This document shows positions 1 to 8,633 of a stretch of DNA of 64,000 bases, piece by piece (the stretch's first letter is position 1; each line of letters opens with the position of its first letter). The DNA is taken from assembly GCF_016743335.1 (NCBI RefSeq), contig NZ_WCJE01000008.1:1-64000 (forward strand). Reading direction: 5' to 3'. The notes under the pieces are model-generated. The model did no database searches, was not told where the DNA came from, and was given only the letters and a program-made list of their open reading frames with translations. The position numbers and the translations under genes were made by a program. Source of the DNA: Streptococcus suis. Its GTDB lineage: Bacteria > Bacillota > Bacilli > Lactobacillales > Streptococcaceae.

Positions 1-64
1 AACCACTGCGCTGAGATGTTGACACGAACTCTGAGAAGTGGCTTTGGACTTTTTGCCCAGCCTC
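1..64 (+). repeat. 3' end of a GGGAGTGGGA-type intergenic repeat
   Basis: Bases 1-38 are the exact reverse complement of about 47413-47450. The similarity continues with a few mismatches to about base 64, where both copies end in GCCCAGCCTC. This is therefore the right end of a repeat whose other copy lies inside the composite element at 47.3-47.8 kb. It ends where Rpn-like coding sequence starts. Confidence 0.8.
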
Positions 65-526
65 ATTATTGAATTGAACAAGCTGAGTGAGGGGAAATTG
101 GCTAAGAACCAACGCTTGTGGATGGAATTTTTTGCCAATCGTGAATTTAGCCAGCAACAAACAGACGCTATCAGCAGGGCCGAACACCTGCTGGATAGAA
201 ATACATGGACAGAGGAGGAAAGGAAGATGATTGATCAACTAGCCTATAGTGCCGCCAATCATTTTGGTGAATTGGAGACTTCTTTCATACTAGGTAGAAA
301 GCGTGGTCAGGAAGAGGGGATGGCTCAAGGACTTCAAAAAGGTATTCAAAAAGGCATTCAAAAAGGTCGAGCAGAAGGTATGCTGGATGGTCAGCTCAAG
401 GTTGCTCGTCAGATGTTGGTGAAGAATTTCACGGATGAGCTGATAAAGGAACTGACAGGACTAAGTCAGGAAGATTTGGATGGTTTGAAGACTGGAGGAT
501 TGGATGAGACAAAAGCTGATTTCTAG
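38..526 (+). pseudogene. Rpn/PDDEXK-type transposase-like protein, C-terminal fragment
   Basis: The open frame has a C-terminal half typical of the Rpn (recombination-promoting nuclease / PDDEXK_2) family: an acidic helical stretch, then a repetitive Lys/Gly/Glu segment (QKGIQKGIQKG) and a short helical tail. Full-length members are about 280-310 aa and carry the PD-(D/E)XK core in the N-terminal half, which is missing. The first nine codons or so lie in the repeat that ends at base 64, so the apparent GTG start is fortuitous. I read it as a remnant truncated by the repeat. A translated product with partner-binding activity cannot be excluded. Confidence 0.7.
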
Positions 527-725
527 AATTGAATGTTGAGCATCCAAAGAGCAACTGAGTGAGACGGACGAATTAAAGAATTTTCTATGGTCATCCGTGT
601 TGTTTCAAACGATAGGAATCAGGAATTGCGTTATTTTAGTTGCAGTTTTTGTTAGCTTGGAATGATTTAGTGCGTGACAATTCTTCATCAATGTATCACG
701 TTGTAGCACATGGAGGTGGTGGTAA

Positions 726-1556
726 ATGAGAAAAGGGAAAAAGAAGAATAATATCTTTTTCTACTTGATTTTTATAATCGGATTGGGAATTTTACTCTAT
801 CCCCATATCTCAAATTTTTACTATCGTTATGAGGCGACGCACATTGTAACGGATTTTGACCAAGCCAAGTCAGGCTTAGCCTCAGCTGAAATCAAGCAAC
901 GATTGGATTTGGCTTATGCCTTTAACGAAAGTTTACACAATGTTCTTGCGGAAGATCCCTATAGTCGTTCTCGTCACGAGGCCGGTCGAGCGGAATATGC
1001 ACGGATGTTGGAAATCCATGAACGGATAGGACATGTAGAAATTCCTAAGATTGAAGTGGATATTCCCATGTATGCTGGGACTTCAGAGGAGGTCTTGCAG
1101 AAAGGGATTGGGCATTTAGAGGGGACTTCCCTACCTGTTGGCGGTCAGGATACCCATAGTGTATTGACGGCTCATTCTGGTCTTCCCAAGGCACGCTTGT
1201 TTACGGATTTGCATCGTTTAAAGCTAGGAGATGAATTTTATATTCACAATATAGGAGACGAATTGGCTTATGAAGTGGATCAAATCTTGGTGGTTGAGCC
1301 GAGTGATTTTTCTCAATTATTGGTCGTTCCAAACCAAGATTATGTAACCTTATTGACTTGTACGCCTTATATGGTGAATACACATCGACTTTTGGTGCGA
1401 GGGCACCGCATTCCTTATGTAGAGGAGGAACATCGCAAGGCGTCGAATCAGGCAGAGAAACGAATTTTGATACGCTATCTTTTATATGCTTTAGGCATGC
1501 TTGTTGCCATTGGCTTGATTTTTGTCTTGACTAAAAGGAAGAGGAGGAAGAAATGA
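726..1556 (+). CDS. srtB: Class C (pilus-type) sortase 1
   Basis: A 276-aa membrane-anchored transpeptidase of the class that polymerises pilins. An N-terminal membrane segment covers roughly residues 8-27 and a C-terminal one roughly 248-268, followed by a basic tail. The class C lid motif DPY lies near residue 79. Catalytic His150 (in LTAHSG), Cys212 (in TLLTC) and Arg221 are present. LTAHSG differs slightly from LTAHRG in the next gene. GGAGGTGG precedes the ATG. The gene overlaps the next by four bases, so three sortases form one operon. The symbol follows the srtB-C-D convention for such triplets and is assigned by order only. Confidence 0.9.
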   Translation: MRKGKKKNNIFFYLIFIIGLGILLYPHISNFYYRYEATHIVTDFDQAKSGLASAEIKQRLDLAYAFNESLHNVLAEDPYSRSRHEAGRAEYARMLEIHERIGHVEIPKIEVDIPMYAGTSEEVLQKGIGHLEGTSLPVGGQDTHSVLTAHSGLPKARLFTDLHRLKLGDEFYIHNIGDELAYEVDQILVVEPSDFSQLLVVPNQDYVTLLTCTPYMVNTHRLLVRGHRIPYVEEEHRKASNQAEKRILIRYLLYALGMLVAIGLIFVLTKRKRRKK

Positions 1557-2410
1557 TGAAGAACCTGCTGGAATCTAATCGCTTTCTTCAAAAGAAGTTG
1601 GTCCTGCGTTTGATTTTTGTGTTGGGACTGCTCATAACGCTCTATCCTTTATGTTCTCATCTATACTATCGCTACGAGGCAGATCAGGAAGTGCAGGAGT
1701 TTTATCAACTAGCCAAAGACCTGCCGACTCAAGATGTGTTAAATCGTCTCGAATTGGCTAGGGCCTACAATAAAACTTTAAATCCAAGAAAATTGCAGGA
1801 TCCCTATTCCGAGGAGGAAAAGGCTGGTCTAGCAGAGTATGCTCGGATGTTGGAGGTCAAGGAGAAAATCGGCTATGTCGAGATTCCGAAACTAAATGAA
1901 AAAATCCCTGTCTATGCAGGAACATCTGAGGAAGTCTTACAAAAGGGAGTTGGTCACTTGGAAGGTTCTTCCTTGCCTGTCGGTGGTGCCAATAGCCATA
2001 CGGTCTTGACAGCTCATCGAGGTCTTCCCACGGCCTCTCTTTTTACCAATTTGGATCAACTCAAGCTAGGAGATCGCTTTTATATTCATAATATTGCTGA
2101 GATTTTGGCCTATGAAGTAGATCAGATTTTAGTTGTTGAACCTAGTGATTTTGAGCCTGTGTTGGTGGTAGAAGAAAAGGATTATGCCACTCTTTTAACC
2201 TGTACTCCTTATATGGTCAATAGCCATCGCTTGTTGGTCAGGGGGCATCGGATTCCCTATGTTCCAGAGGTGCATGAGGAAGAAGAACCAGGTTTCTTTG
2301 TCGATAGGATGCTTTTATCCTATCTGGTAGCTGCTCTTCTCCTTATTCTCTTATTGGCAGGCTACCTCCTATTCCGAAGAAGAAAAGCGACTAGGAGGAG
2401 ACGGTCATGA
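1553..2410 (+). CDS. srtC: Class C (pilus-type) sortase 2
   Basis: A 285-aa paralogue of the preceding sortase, clearly alignable over the whole catalytic domain. It has the lid motif DPY, His155 in LTAHRG, Cys217 in TLLTC and Arg226, with N- and C-terminal membrane segments and an Arg/Lys-rich cytoplasmic end. The start overlaps the previous stop (ATGATG) and the stop overlaps the next start, so translation is probably coupled. Class C sortases join pilin subunits. No pilin gene is visible on either side, so the substrate is unknown. Confidence 0.9.
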   Translation: MMKNLLESNRFLQKKLVLRLIFVLGLLITLYPLCSHLYYRYEADQEVQEFYQLAKDLPTQDVLNRLELARAYNKTLNPRKLQDPYSEEEKAGLAEYARMLEVKEKIGYVEIPKLNEKIPVYAGTSEEVLQKGVGHLEGSSLPVGGANSHTVLTAHRGLPTASLFTNLDQLKLGDRFYIHNIAEILAYEVDQILVVEPSDFEPVLVVEEKDYATLLTCTPYMVNSHRLLVRGHRIPYVPEVHEEEEPGFFVDRMLLSYLVAALLLILLLAGYLLFRRRKATRRRRS

Positions 2411-3258
2411 AGTTGAAAATTGTTGGCTATCTATTGATGATAGTGGGATTATTGTTGCCCTTATTATTGTTCAGCAATATGACAGTTCATGAGGTGCGGG
2501 AATTTTTTGCTTACCAGAGTTATAAAAAGTCGGAGTCAGGATTTTCCCAGAAAGAGGAAGAGGTCATCGAACACTATCAGGAAGTAGTGCGGAGTGGTCA
2601 ACTGGCAACGGTTGATCCCTTTGCTGAGACTAGGAAAGATGAGCAGTCCGTATCTGATTTTGGAGATACCATCATCGGCTATGTAAGTATTCCTAGTCTT
2701 GAAATCCGCCAACCTATTCGGGTGGGAGCCAGTGATTCCCATCTTGATCAGGGGGTAGCGGTGGTATCAGGAACGGATTTGCCTTTCGGAGGTCGGGATC
2801 GTCGTAGTGTGCTGGCTGGCCACAGAAGTTGGTATAGTGATTTGCGCTTTTTCCGATTAAATGAAATGCGTGAGGGCGATGAGATTTTTGTTGAAATTGG
2901 TGAAAAAGTAGTCATCTATCGGGTCAAAAATACAGAAATCATCAAGGCAACCGATTGGCAAAAATTGCTTCCGATTGAAAAACAAGATGTCCTGACCCTG
3001 TTGACCTGTGATCCACTGGTTCCTCCCTTTGATTATCGTCTTTTGGTCAATGCCTATCGCCATCATGATAGTAGCGAGCAGGCAGTATCAGCTTCAGAAG
3101 AAAAAAGACAGTCTAGTCAAGTAGTGCTGGAATCTTATCGCAAGAAAGGTGTAAGCTTCATCGCCTATCTGACCCTTTTTGGCTGGTTCTTGTTTGTCTA
3201 TCTTGCCTACAAGTTGCTCAAGTTTGTGAGAGTGTGTCGAGTTACTAAAGTACGATAG
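2407..3258 (+). CDS. srtD: Class C (pilus-type) sortase 3, divergent
   Basis: A 283-aa sortase, more divergent than the other two. It keeps the lid (DPF), His139 in LAGHRS, Cys201 in TLLTCDP and Arg211. The usual class C TCTPY is replaced by TCDPL, as often seen in the third sortase of a pilus triplet. Membrane segments lie at the N-terminus and near residues 253-272. It ends the operon and is followed by a hairpin terminator. A housekeeping role in anchoring pili or another specialised substrate is possible. Confidence 0.87.
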   Translation: MKLKIVGYLLMIVGLLLPLLLFSNMTVHEVREFFAYQSYKKSESGFSQKEEEVIEHYQEVVRSGQLATVDPFAETRKDEQSVSDFGDTIIGYVSIPSLEIRQPIRVGASDSHLDQGVAVVSGTDLPFGGRDRRSVLAGHRSWYSDLRFFRLNEMREGDEIFVEIGEKVVIYRVKNTEIIKATDWQKLLPIEKQDVLTLLTCDPLVPPFDYRLLVNAYRHHDSSEQAVSASEEKRQSSQVVLESYRKKGVSFIAYLTLFGWFLFVYLAYKLLKFVRVCRVTKVR

Positions 3259-3282
3259 GTATAGTGTAACAGGAATAAAAGG

Positions 3283-3332
3283 AAAAAGACTTAGAGAACC
3301 ACCGTTTCTGATGGCTGTTCTAAGTCTTTTTG
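3283..3332. terminator. Bidirectional terminator between srtD and exoA
   Basis: AAAAAGACTTAGAGAAC pairs with GTTCTAAGTCTTTTT, with a two-base bulge, and a T-run follows on both strands. It lies between two convergent genes. Confidence 0.8.
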
Positions 3333-3349
3333 TTTGGCGGACTGTATTA

Positions 3350-4177
3350 TTATAGCTTAATTTCCATCACAATCGGTGTATGGTCCTGACGAGCACCGGA
3401 GTCAATCATATCTGACTTGGTTACCTTATCAGCGATACGGTCGCTGACAAGCCAGTAATCAATTCTCCAGCCTGTGTTGTTGATTTTACTGGTGCGGCTA
3501 CGTTGTGCCCACCAAGTATAGGCGTTGAGGACATCCCCATGTAAGTGGCGGAAGGTATCAGTGAAACCCTTGGCTAGCAAGTTTGTAAATCCTTCACGCT
3601 CCTCGTCTGTAAACCCTGGTGACTGGCGGTTGCTGGCTGGGTTGGCAAGGTCGATTTCTTTGTGAGCAACGTTGTAGTCACCTGTGGCTAAGACAGGCTT
3701 TTGGCTGTCAAGCTGTGATAGGTATTCAGCATACTGAACGTCCCAGATTTGACGGTCAGCAAGCCGTTTCAAGCCATCGCCAGCATTTGGCGTATAAACT
3801 TGTGTGACATAGAAGTCATCAAATTCTAGCGTGATGATACGCCCTTCAGAATCCATGGTTGTTGGAGCACCAATCTCAGGGAAGGTTATGGTTGGAGTTA
3901 GATGGTTTTTGTAGAGGAAGAGTGTACCAGCATAGCCTTTGCGTGCAGGCTCAACGGATGAACGCCAGGTATTGGCATATCCAGGGAAGTAGCTTTCCAA
4001 AATTTCTAGATGCTTTTTAGTCGGTCCCTTATCTGACAATTTTGTTTCCTGAATGGCGATAATATCAGCGTCTTCTGTCACAAGTGTATCGATGACTGCG
4101 CGTGATAATAGGGCGCGAGGAGACTCTGCAGTCAATGCAGCGTTAAGAGAATCAATGTTCCAAGAAATGAGTTTCAT
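3350..4177 (-). CDS. exoA: Exodeoxyribonuclease III (AP endonuclease)
   Basis: A 275-aa exonuclease-endonuclease-phosphatase fold enzyme for base-excision repair at abasic sites. Family motifs appear in order: metal-binding Glu44 in IQETK, a GDYN motif with the catalytic Asp/Asn mid-protein, RIDYW and the C-terminal DHTPI His. Length is normal. AAGGAAAA precedes the ATG. It is convergent with the sortase operon and divergent from the next gene. Confidence 0.93.
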   Translation of the reverse strand: MKLISWNIDSLNAALTAESPRALLSRAVIDTLVTEDADIIAIQETKLSDKGPTKKHLEILESYFPGYANTWRSSVEPARKGYAGTLFLYKNHLTPTITFPEIGAPTTMDSEGRIITLEFDDFYVTQVYTPNAGDGLKRLADRQIWDVQYAEYLSQLDSQKPVLATGDYNVAHKEIDLANPASNRQSPGFTDEEREGFTNLLAKGFTDTFRHLHGDVLNAYTWWAQRSRTSKINNTGWRIDYWLVSDRIADKVTKSDMIDSGARQDHTPIVMEIKL

Positions 4178-4289
4178 AATTTTCCTTTTCTAGTCTGTTA
4201 CTGTTTTACATTATACCAAAAATCAAACTTGTAGGCGAACAAGGGAACTTGAAAAAATTTTTATAATTCTTGTATTATAACATTAAAAT

Positions 4290-4300
4290 TGTGATACAAT
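4290..4300 (+). promoter_or_regulatory. Extended -10 promoter
   Basis: TGATACAAT (4292-4300) is an extended -10 about 33 bases before the ATG of the next gene. A TTGTAT at 4270-4275 is a weak -35 with 19-bp spacing. Confidence 0.55.
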
Positions 4301-4332
4301 AGAACTAATAAATCTGTGTCAAGGAGGTTATT

Positions 4333-5994
4333 ATGAAAAGAAAATTATTTGTTTTTGCCTGGTTAGCCCTAGTTTTGGAAATGCTAATCTACTACTGGTA
4401 CCAGTTGCCTGCTTTAAATATTTTGAGTGTGGACTTCTGGATATTTTTCCTTCAATCTGTCGGATTGGTTTGGCTCATACTTTCCATGTTCAGCTCCAAA
4501 GGTGCTTTTCAAAAGGTGACCAAGATTTCCGGTCGCCAGAGACAAGTAGATACTTATCAGATTAAAACCTCACAACTACCAGCTTACTTAAAATGGTTGG
4601 GACGAATTTGGGTATTGGTTGTCCTGGGTTTGTTGGGGCTGGGGCTTATCAACTCACGTGTATTTCGTGCTAAGGATTACGCTGCTGTCATAAGCGTCAA
4701 GGATGCGGATTTTAAAGCAGATTTTCCTGAAACAGACATATCCAAATTGGCCCTCCTAGATCGCGCCTCAGCCGAAAAAATCGGTGATACTTATCTAGGT
4801 ACCATTGACAAGGTCTCCCAGTTTGGCATTTCGGATGATTATCGCCAGATTACTATCGGTCAGCAGCCGTTTCGCGTATCGCCTTTGGAATATAAGAATT
4901 TTTGGAAATGGCTGAGCAACCATCAAGATGGGATTGGTTACTACGTGAAGGTTAATCAGACAACAGGGAAAGCAGAGCTTGCCAAGCTGAGCAAAGCCAT
5001 GCACTATTCAGATTCCGAATTTTTGCTGAATGATACCTTACGTCATCTTCGCCTGCAATACCCGACAACTATTTTTGGGAAACCATCCTTCGAAGTGGAT
5101 GACCAAGGAAATCCATGTTATATTGCAACGATTTACGAGCCAAAATTTGGACTTTCATCAAATGATCCGATTGGTGCTATTGTATTGGATGCAGTAACAG
5201 GGGAAAGTAAGAAGTATAGTCTGGAAGATATTCCAGAGTGGGTAGACCGTGTTTATTCGGCAAACAATGTTATCAGCCGTGTAGATGACCACTATACTTA
5301 TCAAAATGGTTTCTGGAATACCATTTTCAGTCAAACTGGTGTGAAAAATACAACAGACAGCTATAATTATATTTCTATCGGCTCAGATATTTATCTCTAC
5401 ACAGGTATCACCTCAGCAACTGCTGATTCATCCAACCTTGGATTCATTCTTGTCAATATGAGAACTCGTGAAATTACCAACTACAAATTGGCTTCGGCGA
5501 CTGAAACAGCAGCGCAAGAGTCCGCAGAAGGTGAAGTGCAGGAAAAAGGCTATAAAGCCACTGCTCCAAGCCTGGTTAAGTTGGCAGATACAGCCTACTA
5601 TTTAGTATCCTTGAAAGATGATGCCGGCTTGGTCAAATCATACGCTCTTGTTGATGCCGAAGATTATCAACAGGTTACTGTTAACAACGATATTGCGCTC
5701 TTAATTTCTCAAGTCACAGGAACGGATGCTTCTAGCCTTTCAGGATTGACGGTGACTGAAAATGGAGAAGTTGGTGAACAGACTGAGGTTATCAGTGGAA
5801 AAGTAGAAGCTTTAGCGAGTCAAATAATTGGCGGTGCGACAATCTACTATATTGAGTCTGAGGGAAAGATTTACAAAGTCAAAGCAACGGAAGATAGTAC
5901 AGACAAGTTGCCATTTATCAAAGTAGGAGATCACTTTAGCGGTCAGTTAGATAAGAAAAATTATCTTAAAAACTTTAAGGTTAATCCAGAATAA
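4333..5994 (+). CDS. Membrane-anchored protein of unknown function
   Basis: A 553-aa protein not assigned to a named family. Three hydrophobic segments lie near residues 5-24, 36-54 and 90-110. A long, mostly soluble region of about 430 residues follows, with repeated beta-rich motifs (YYVKVNQTTGKAEL, IVLDAVTGES, FILVNMRTREI) that look like related repeats reading out or binding something at the surface. A good AAGGAGG precedes the ATG. It is probably monocistronic: own promoter upstream, terminator downstream. Function unknown. Confidence 0.8.
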   Translation: MKRKLFVFAWLALVLEMLIYYWYQLPALNILSVDFWIFFLQSVGLVWLILSMFSSKGAFQKVTKISGRQRQVDTYQIKTSQLPAYLKWLGRIWVLVVLGLLGLGLINSRVFRAKDYAAVISVKDADFKADFPETDISKLALLDRASAEKIGDTYLGTIDKVSQFGISDDYRQITIGQQPFRVSPLEYKNFWKWLSNHQDGIGYYVKVNQTTGKAELAKLSKAMHYSDSEFLLNDTLRHLRLQYPTTIFGKPSFEVDDQGNPCYIATIYEPKFGLSSNDPIGAIVLDAVTGESKKYSLEDIPEWVDRVYSANNVISRVDDHYTYQNGFWNTIFSQTGVKNTTDSYNYISIGSDIYLYTGITSATADSSNLGFILVNMRTREITNYKLASATETAAQESAEGEVQEKGYKATAPSLVKLADTAYYLVSLKDDAGLVKSYALVDAEDYQQVTVNNDIALLISQVTGTDASSLSGLTVTENGEVGEQTEVISGKVEALASQIIGGATIYYIESEGKIYKVKATEDSTDKLPFIKVGDHFSGQLDKKNYLKNFKVNPE

Positions 5995-6001
5995 TAAGAA
6001 G

Positions 6002-6034
6002 AAAGAGTGAGGTAGAAAAGCCTTGCTCTTTTGC
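6002..6034 (+). terminator. Rho-independent terminator
   Basis: AAAGAGTGAGG pairs over 11 positions (two G-U) with CCTTGCTCTTT, followed by a short T-rich stretch. Confidence 0.7.
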
Positions 6035-6066
6035 TTGTCATCACCCATGCGAGATATTTCAACTTA

Positions 6067-6075
6067 TGGTATAAT
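6067..6075 (+). promoter_or_regulatory. Extended -10 promoter of the amino acid permease
   Basis: TGGTATAAT is a consensus extended -10. No clear -35 was seen. It leaves an untranslated leader of about 70 bases. Confidence 0.6.
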
Positions 6076-6153
6076 GGGGCGTTATGGTTCTTTGATAGGA
6101 ATCCGTAGATTATTCTGTCGAGTATCCATATTCTTATTCTGAAGGAGAATTTT

Positions 6154-7542
6154 GTGAATATATTTAGAAAAAAACAAGCAGTCAGTCGCCATAGTCAAAT
6201 GCGTCGGCATTTAGGCTTAGTTGATTTGATATTTTTAGGTATCGGTTCGATGGTTGGAACAGGTATCTTTACGGTAACTGGTTTGGCAGCAGCCCAGTAT
6301 GCAGGGCCAGCTCTGATCATCTCAATTGTTATTGCAGCAATTTCAGTTGGACTAACAGCTTTGTTTTACGCAGAATTTGCCTCGCGTATACCGACTAACG
6401 GTGGTGCCTATGGTTATCTCTACTCGGTTTTTGGTGAATTTCCTGCCTGGATTGCTGGCTGGCTGACAATCATGGAATTCTTGACTGCTGTATCGAGTGT
6501 TGCATCTGGTTGGGGAGCTTATTTGAAAGGACTGCTGGCTAATTTTGGTATCGCTATGCCGACAGCTCTGAATGGAACTTTTAACCCCACTGCAGGCACC
6601 TATGTAGACCTCTTACCAGTTCTCGTCTTGATTTTTGTGGTAGGAGTGGTCTTGCTTAATTCTAAGGCAGCTCTTCGTTTCAATTCAGCCTTGGTAGTTT
6701 TGAAATTTTCAGCGTTGGCTTTATTTATTTTAGTAGGATTATTCTTTATCAAACCAGAAAACTGGTCGAACTTCTCTCCTTTTGGTTTTGGTGCCATTTA
6801 TGGTGGACAGGCAGGAATTATGGCAGGAGCGTCTCTCATGTTCTTTGCATTCCTGGGATTTGAGTCTATTTCATTAGCAATTGATGAGGTGAAAAAACCT
6901 GAGAAGAATGTACCAAAGGGAATCGTGTTGTCTTTATCCATTGTAACAATTCTTTATATTGTAGTGACATTAGTATTGACTGGTATGGTTCACTATACTA
7001 AGTTGAATGTGGCAGATGCGGTAGCCTTTGCACTTCGAGAAGTTGGATTGGATTGGGCAGCGAGTTATATTTCTATTGTTGCAATCCTAACATTGATTAC
7101 AGTATGTATTTCCATGACCTACGCCTTGTCGAGAATGGTCTATTCCATCAGTCGTGATGGTTTGCTACCGAAATCATTGAGCCGATTGACACAAACAAGC
7201 AAGGTTCCTAAAAATGCGACCATTCTTGTGGGGATTTTTGCAGCCATTTGTGCAGGTATTTTCCCACTAGCAAGTATTGCTTCTTTCCTCAATATCTGTA
7301 CCTTAGCTTATTTGATCATGCTGGCGTTGGGTATTATTCGTCTGCGTCAGGTTGAGGGCTTGCCAAAAGCAGGACAATTTAAAACGCCATTTGTACCGGT
7401 TTTGCCAATCCTTTCCATCATTATCTGTCTGTCCTTTATGTTCCAGTACAGTCTAGATACTTGGCTTGCCTTTGGAGTATCCTTGGTCATTGGAATTTTG
7501 ATTTACTTCTGTTATGGTTATCGTCATTCGGAAGTGAAATAG
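6154..7542 (+). CDS. APC-family amino acid permease
   Basis: A 462-aa integral membrane protein with about 12 hydrophobic segments. The APC signature in the first helix (GIGSMVGTGIFTVTG) binds the substrate amino and carboxyl groups. The sequence is closest in style to the cationic amino acid transporter branch (YfnA/CAT-like). The substrate cannot be read from sequence. The start is GTG preceded by GAAGGAG. A small terminator follows. Confidence 0.85.
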   Translation: MNIFRKKQAVSRHSQMRRHLGLVDLIFLGIGSMVGTGIFTVTGLAAAQYAGPALIISIVIAAISVGLTALFYAEFASRIPTNGGAYGYLYSVFGEFPAWIAGWLTIMEFLTAVSSVASGWGAYLKGLLANFGIAMPTALNGTFNPTAGTYVDLLPVLVLIFVVGVVLLNSKAALRFNSALVVLKFSALALFILVGLFFIKPENWSNFSPFGFGAIYGGQAGIMAGASLMFFAFLGFESISLAIDEVKKPEKNVPKGIVLSLSIVTILYIVVTLVLTGMVHYTKLNVADAVAFALREVGLDWAASYISIVAILTLITVCISMTYALSRMVYSISRDGLLPKSLSRLTQTSKVPKNATILVGIFAAICAGIFPLASIASFLNICTLAYLIMLALGIIRLRQVEGLPKAGQFKTPFVPVLPILSIIICLSFMFQYSLDTWLAFGVSLVIGILIYFCYGYRHSEVK

Positions 7543-7548
7543 GTTGCC

Positions 7549-7575
7549 TCCCTTCGTAATTTGAAGGGATTTTCT
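7549..7575 (+). terminator. Rho-independent terminator
   Basis: TCCCTTC pairs with GAAGGGA, followed by TTTTCT, directly after the permease stop. Confidence 0.65.
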
Positions 7576-7653
7576 CTACAATTTTATATATTTGTGGTGC
7601 ATTTTTAAATAAAGTAGTATAATATATGTAACAAAAGAGAAAGGAGTTTTCTT

Positions 7654-8535
7654 ATGACTAATAGTGATATTCGTGCAAGGGCTACTCTTATTCGGGAGAA
7701 TACAGAGGGAATGTTAGCCTTATTTATGGCTCCCGTCTTGATTTCATTTCTGTCAGGCATGCTTAACTATGGCTTGAAACAAATCTGGGGACGAACGGGT
7801 ATCGTCTTTTGGGGAAGTACCATTGTAAAAGATGGGGTAACATGGAGTCACAATTATATATCGCTTGACCCGTCAATCATATTTGATTTTATTGCACAAT
7901 GTTTGATTGTGACGGCGTGTTTTCAACTCATAAGAGTCGTAAGAAAGCAGCGAGACAAGGTCAGCTTTTCAGAGTGTTTTAGTCTACTGGATGGGAAGAA
8001 TTTTTTACCTATTCTGGTCACGACCTTTTTGAAAATGCTCGTTATTTATATAGCTGGTTTCCCAGCTGTCATTGGGATGGCTTTACTTAGTATTTCATTT
8101 TTCAGTACAGTTTTCATTGTTGGGGCTCCGGTTGGCTATCAGCCTGATTTCTCAGGATTTTTTAGCTCCTCCTATTTTCAAATAGGAGTAATCTTAGTCG
8201 TGATTGGCTTGGTTTGTGGTCTATTAGTAGATTATGGTCTCAGTCAGGTTCAATTTCTTCTTTATGATCATTTGGAAAATAATATTTATTCTTCTCCGTT
8301 TAAATTATTCAAACAGAGTTGGCAATTGATGAAAGGTAATAAGTGGCGTCGATTCATGCTTGACTTGTCATTTATTGGTTGGTTCATCGGTATTTTACTG
8401 ACTTTTGGTTTGTTGGCCTTGTATGTTTATCCTTATTATTGGACCTGCCAAGCCCTGTTTTATGAGGATTTGATTGCCAAAAATCCTTTGTTACTTTCGA
8501 GGGTAGATTCCATTTGGTCTTCGGAACTAGGATAA
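7654..8535 (+). CDS. DUF975-family membrane protein
   Basis: A 293-aa multispanning protein with about six hydrophobic segments. The N-terminal pattern (DIRARATLIREN) and the late motif SPFKLFKQSWQLMKGNKWRRF are typical of DUF975 proteins of Firmicutes, whose role is unknown. TATAAT at 7618-7623 and AAAGGAG before the ATG give it its own expression unit. It is convergent with the next gene over a shared terminator. Confidence 0.75.
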   Translation: MTNSDIRARATLIRENTEGMLALFMAPVLISFLSGMLNYGLKQIWGRTGIVFWGSTIVKDGVTWSHNYISLDPSIIFDFIAQCLIVTACFQLIRVVRKQRDKVSFSECFSLLDGKNFLPILVTTFLKMLVIYIAGFPAVIGMALLSISFFSTVFIVGAPVGYQPDFSGFFSSSYFQIGVILVVIGLVCGLLVDYGLSQVQFLLYDHLENNIYSSPFKLFKQSWQLMKGNKWRRFMLDLSFIGWFIGILLTFGLLALYVYPYYWTCQALFYEDLIAKNPLLLSRVDSIWSSELG

Positions 8536-8564
8536 GCATAGATTTTATACAGCTACATTGAAAT

Positions 8565-8623
8565 AAAAATACAGACAGTTTCTGCTGGATTTAGCGATCA
8601 GCAAGATTCTGTCTGTATTTTTT
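8565..8623. terminator. Long bidirectional terminator
   Basis: AAAAATACAGACA pairs with TGTCTGTATTTTT, enclosing a second inner stem (CTGCTG with CAGCAAG). A/T runs flank both sides, and it separates convergent genes. Confidence 0.85.
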
Positions 8624-8633
8624 ATCATCATTG

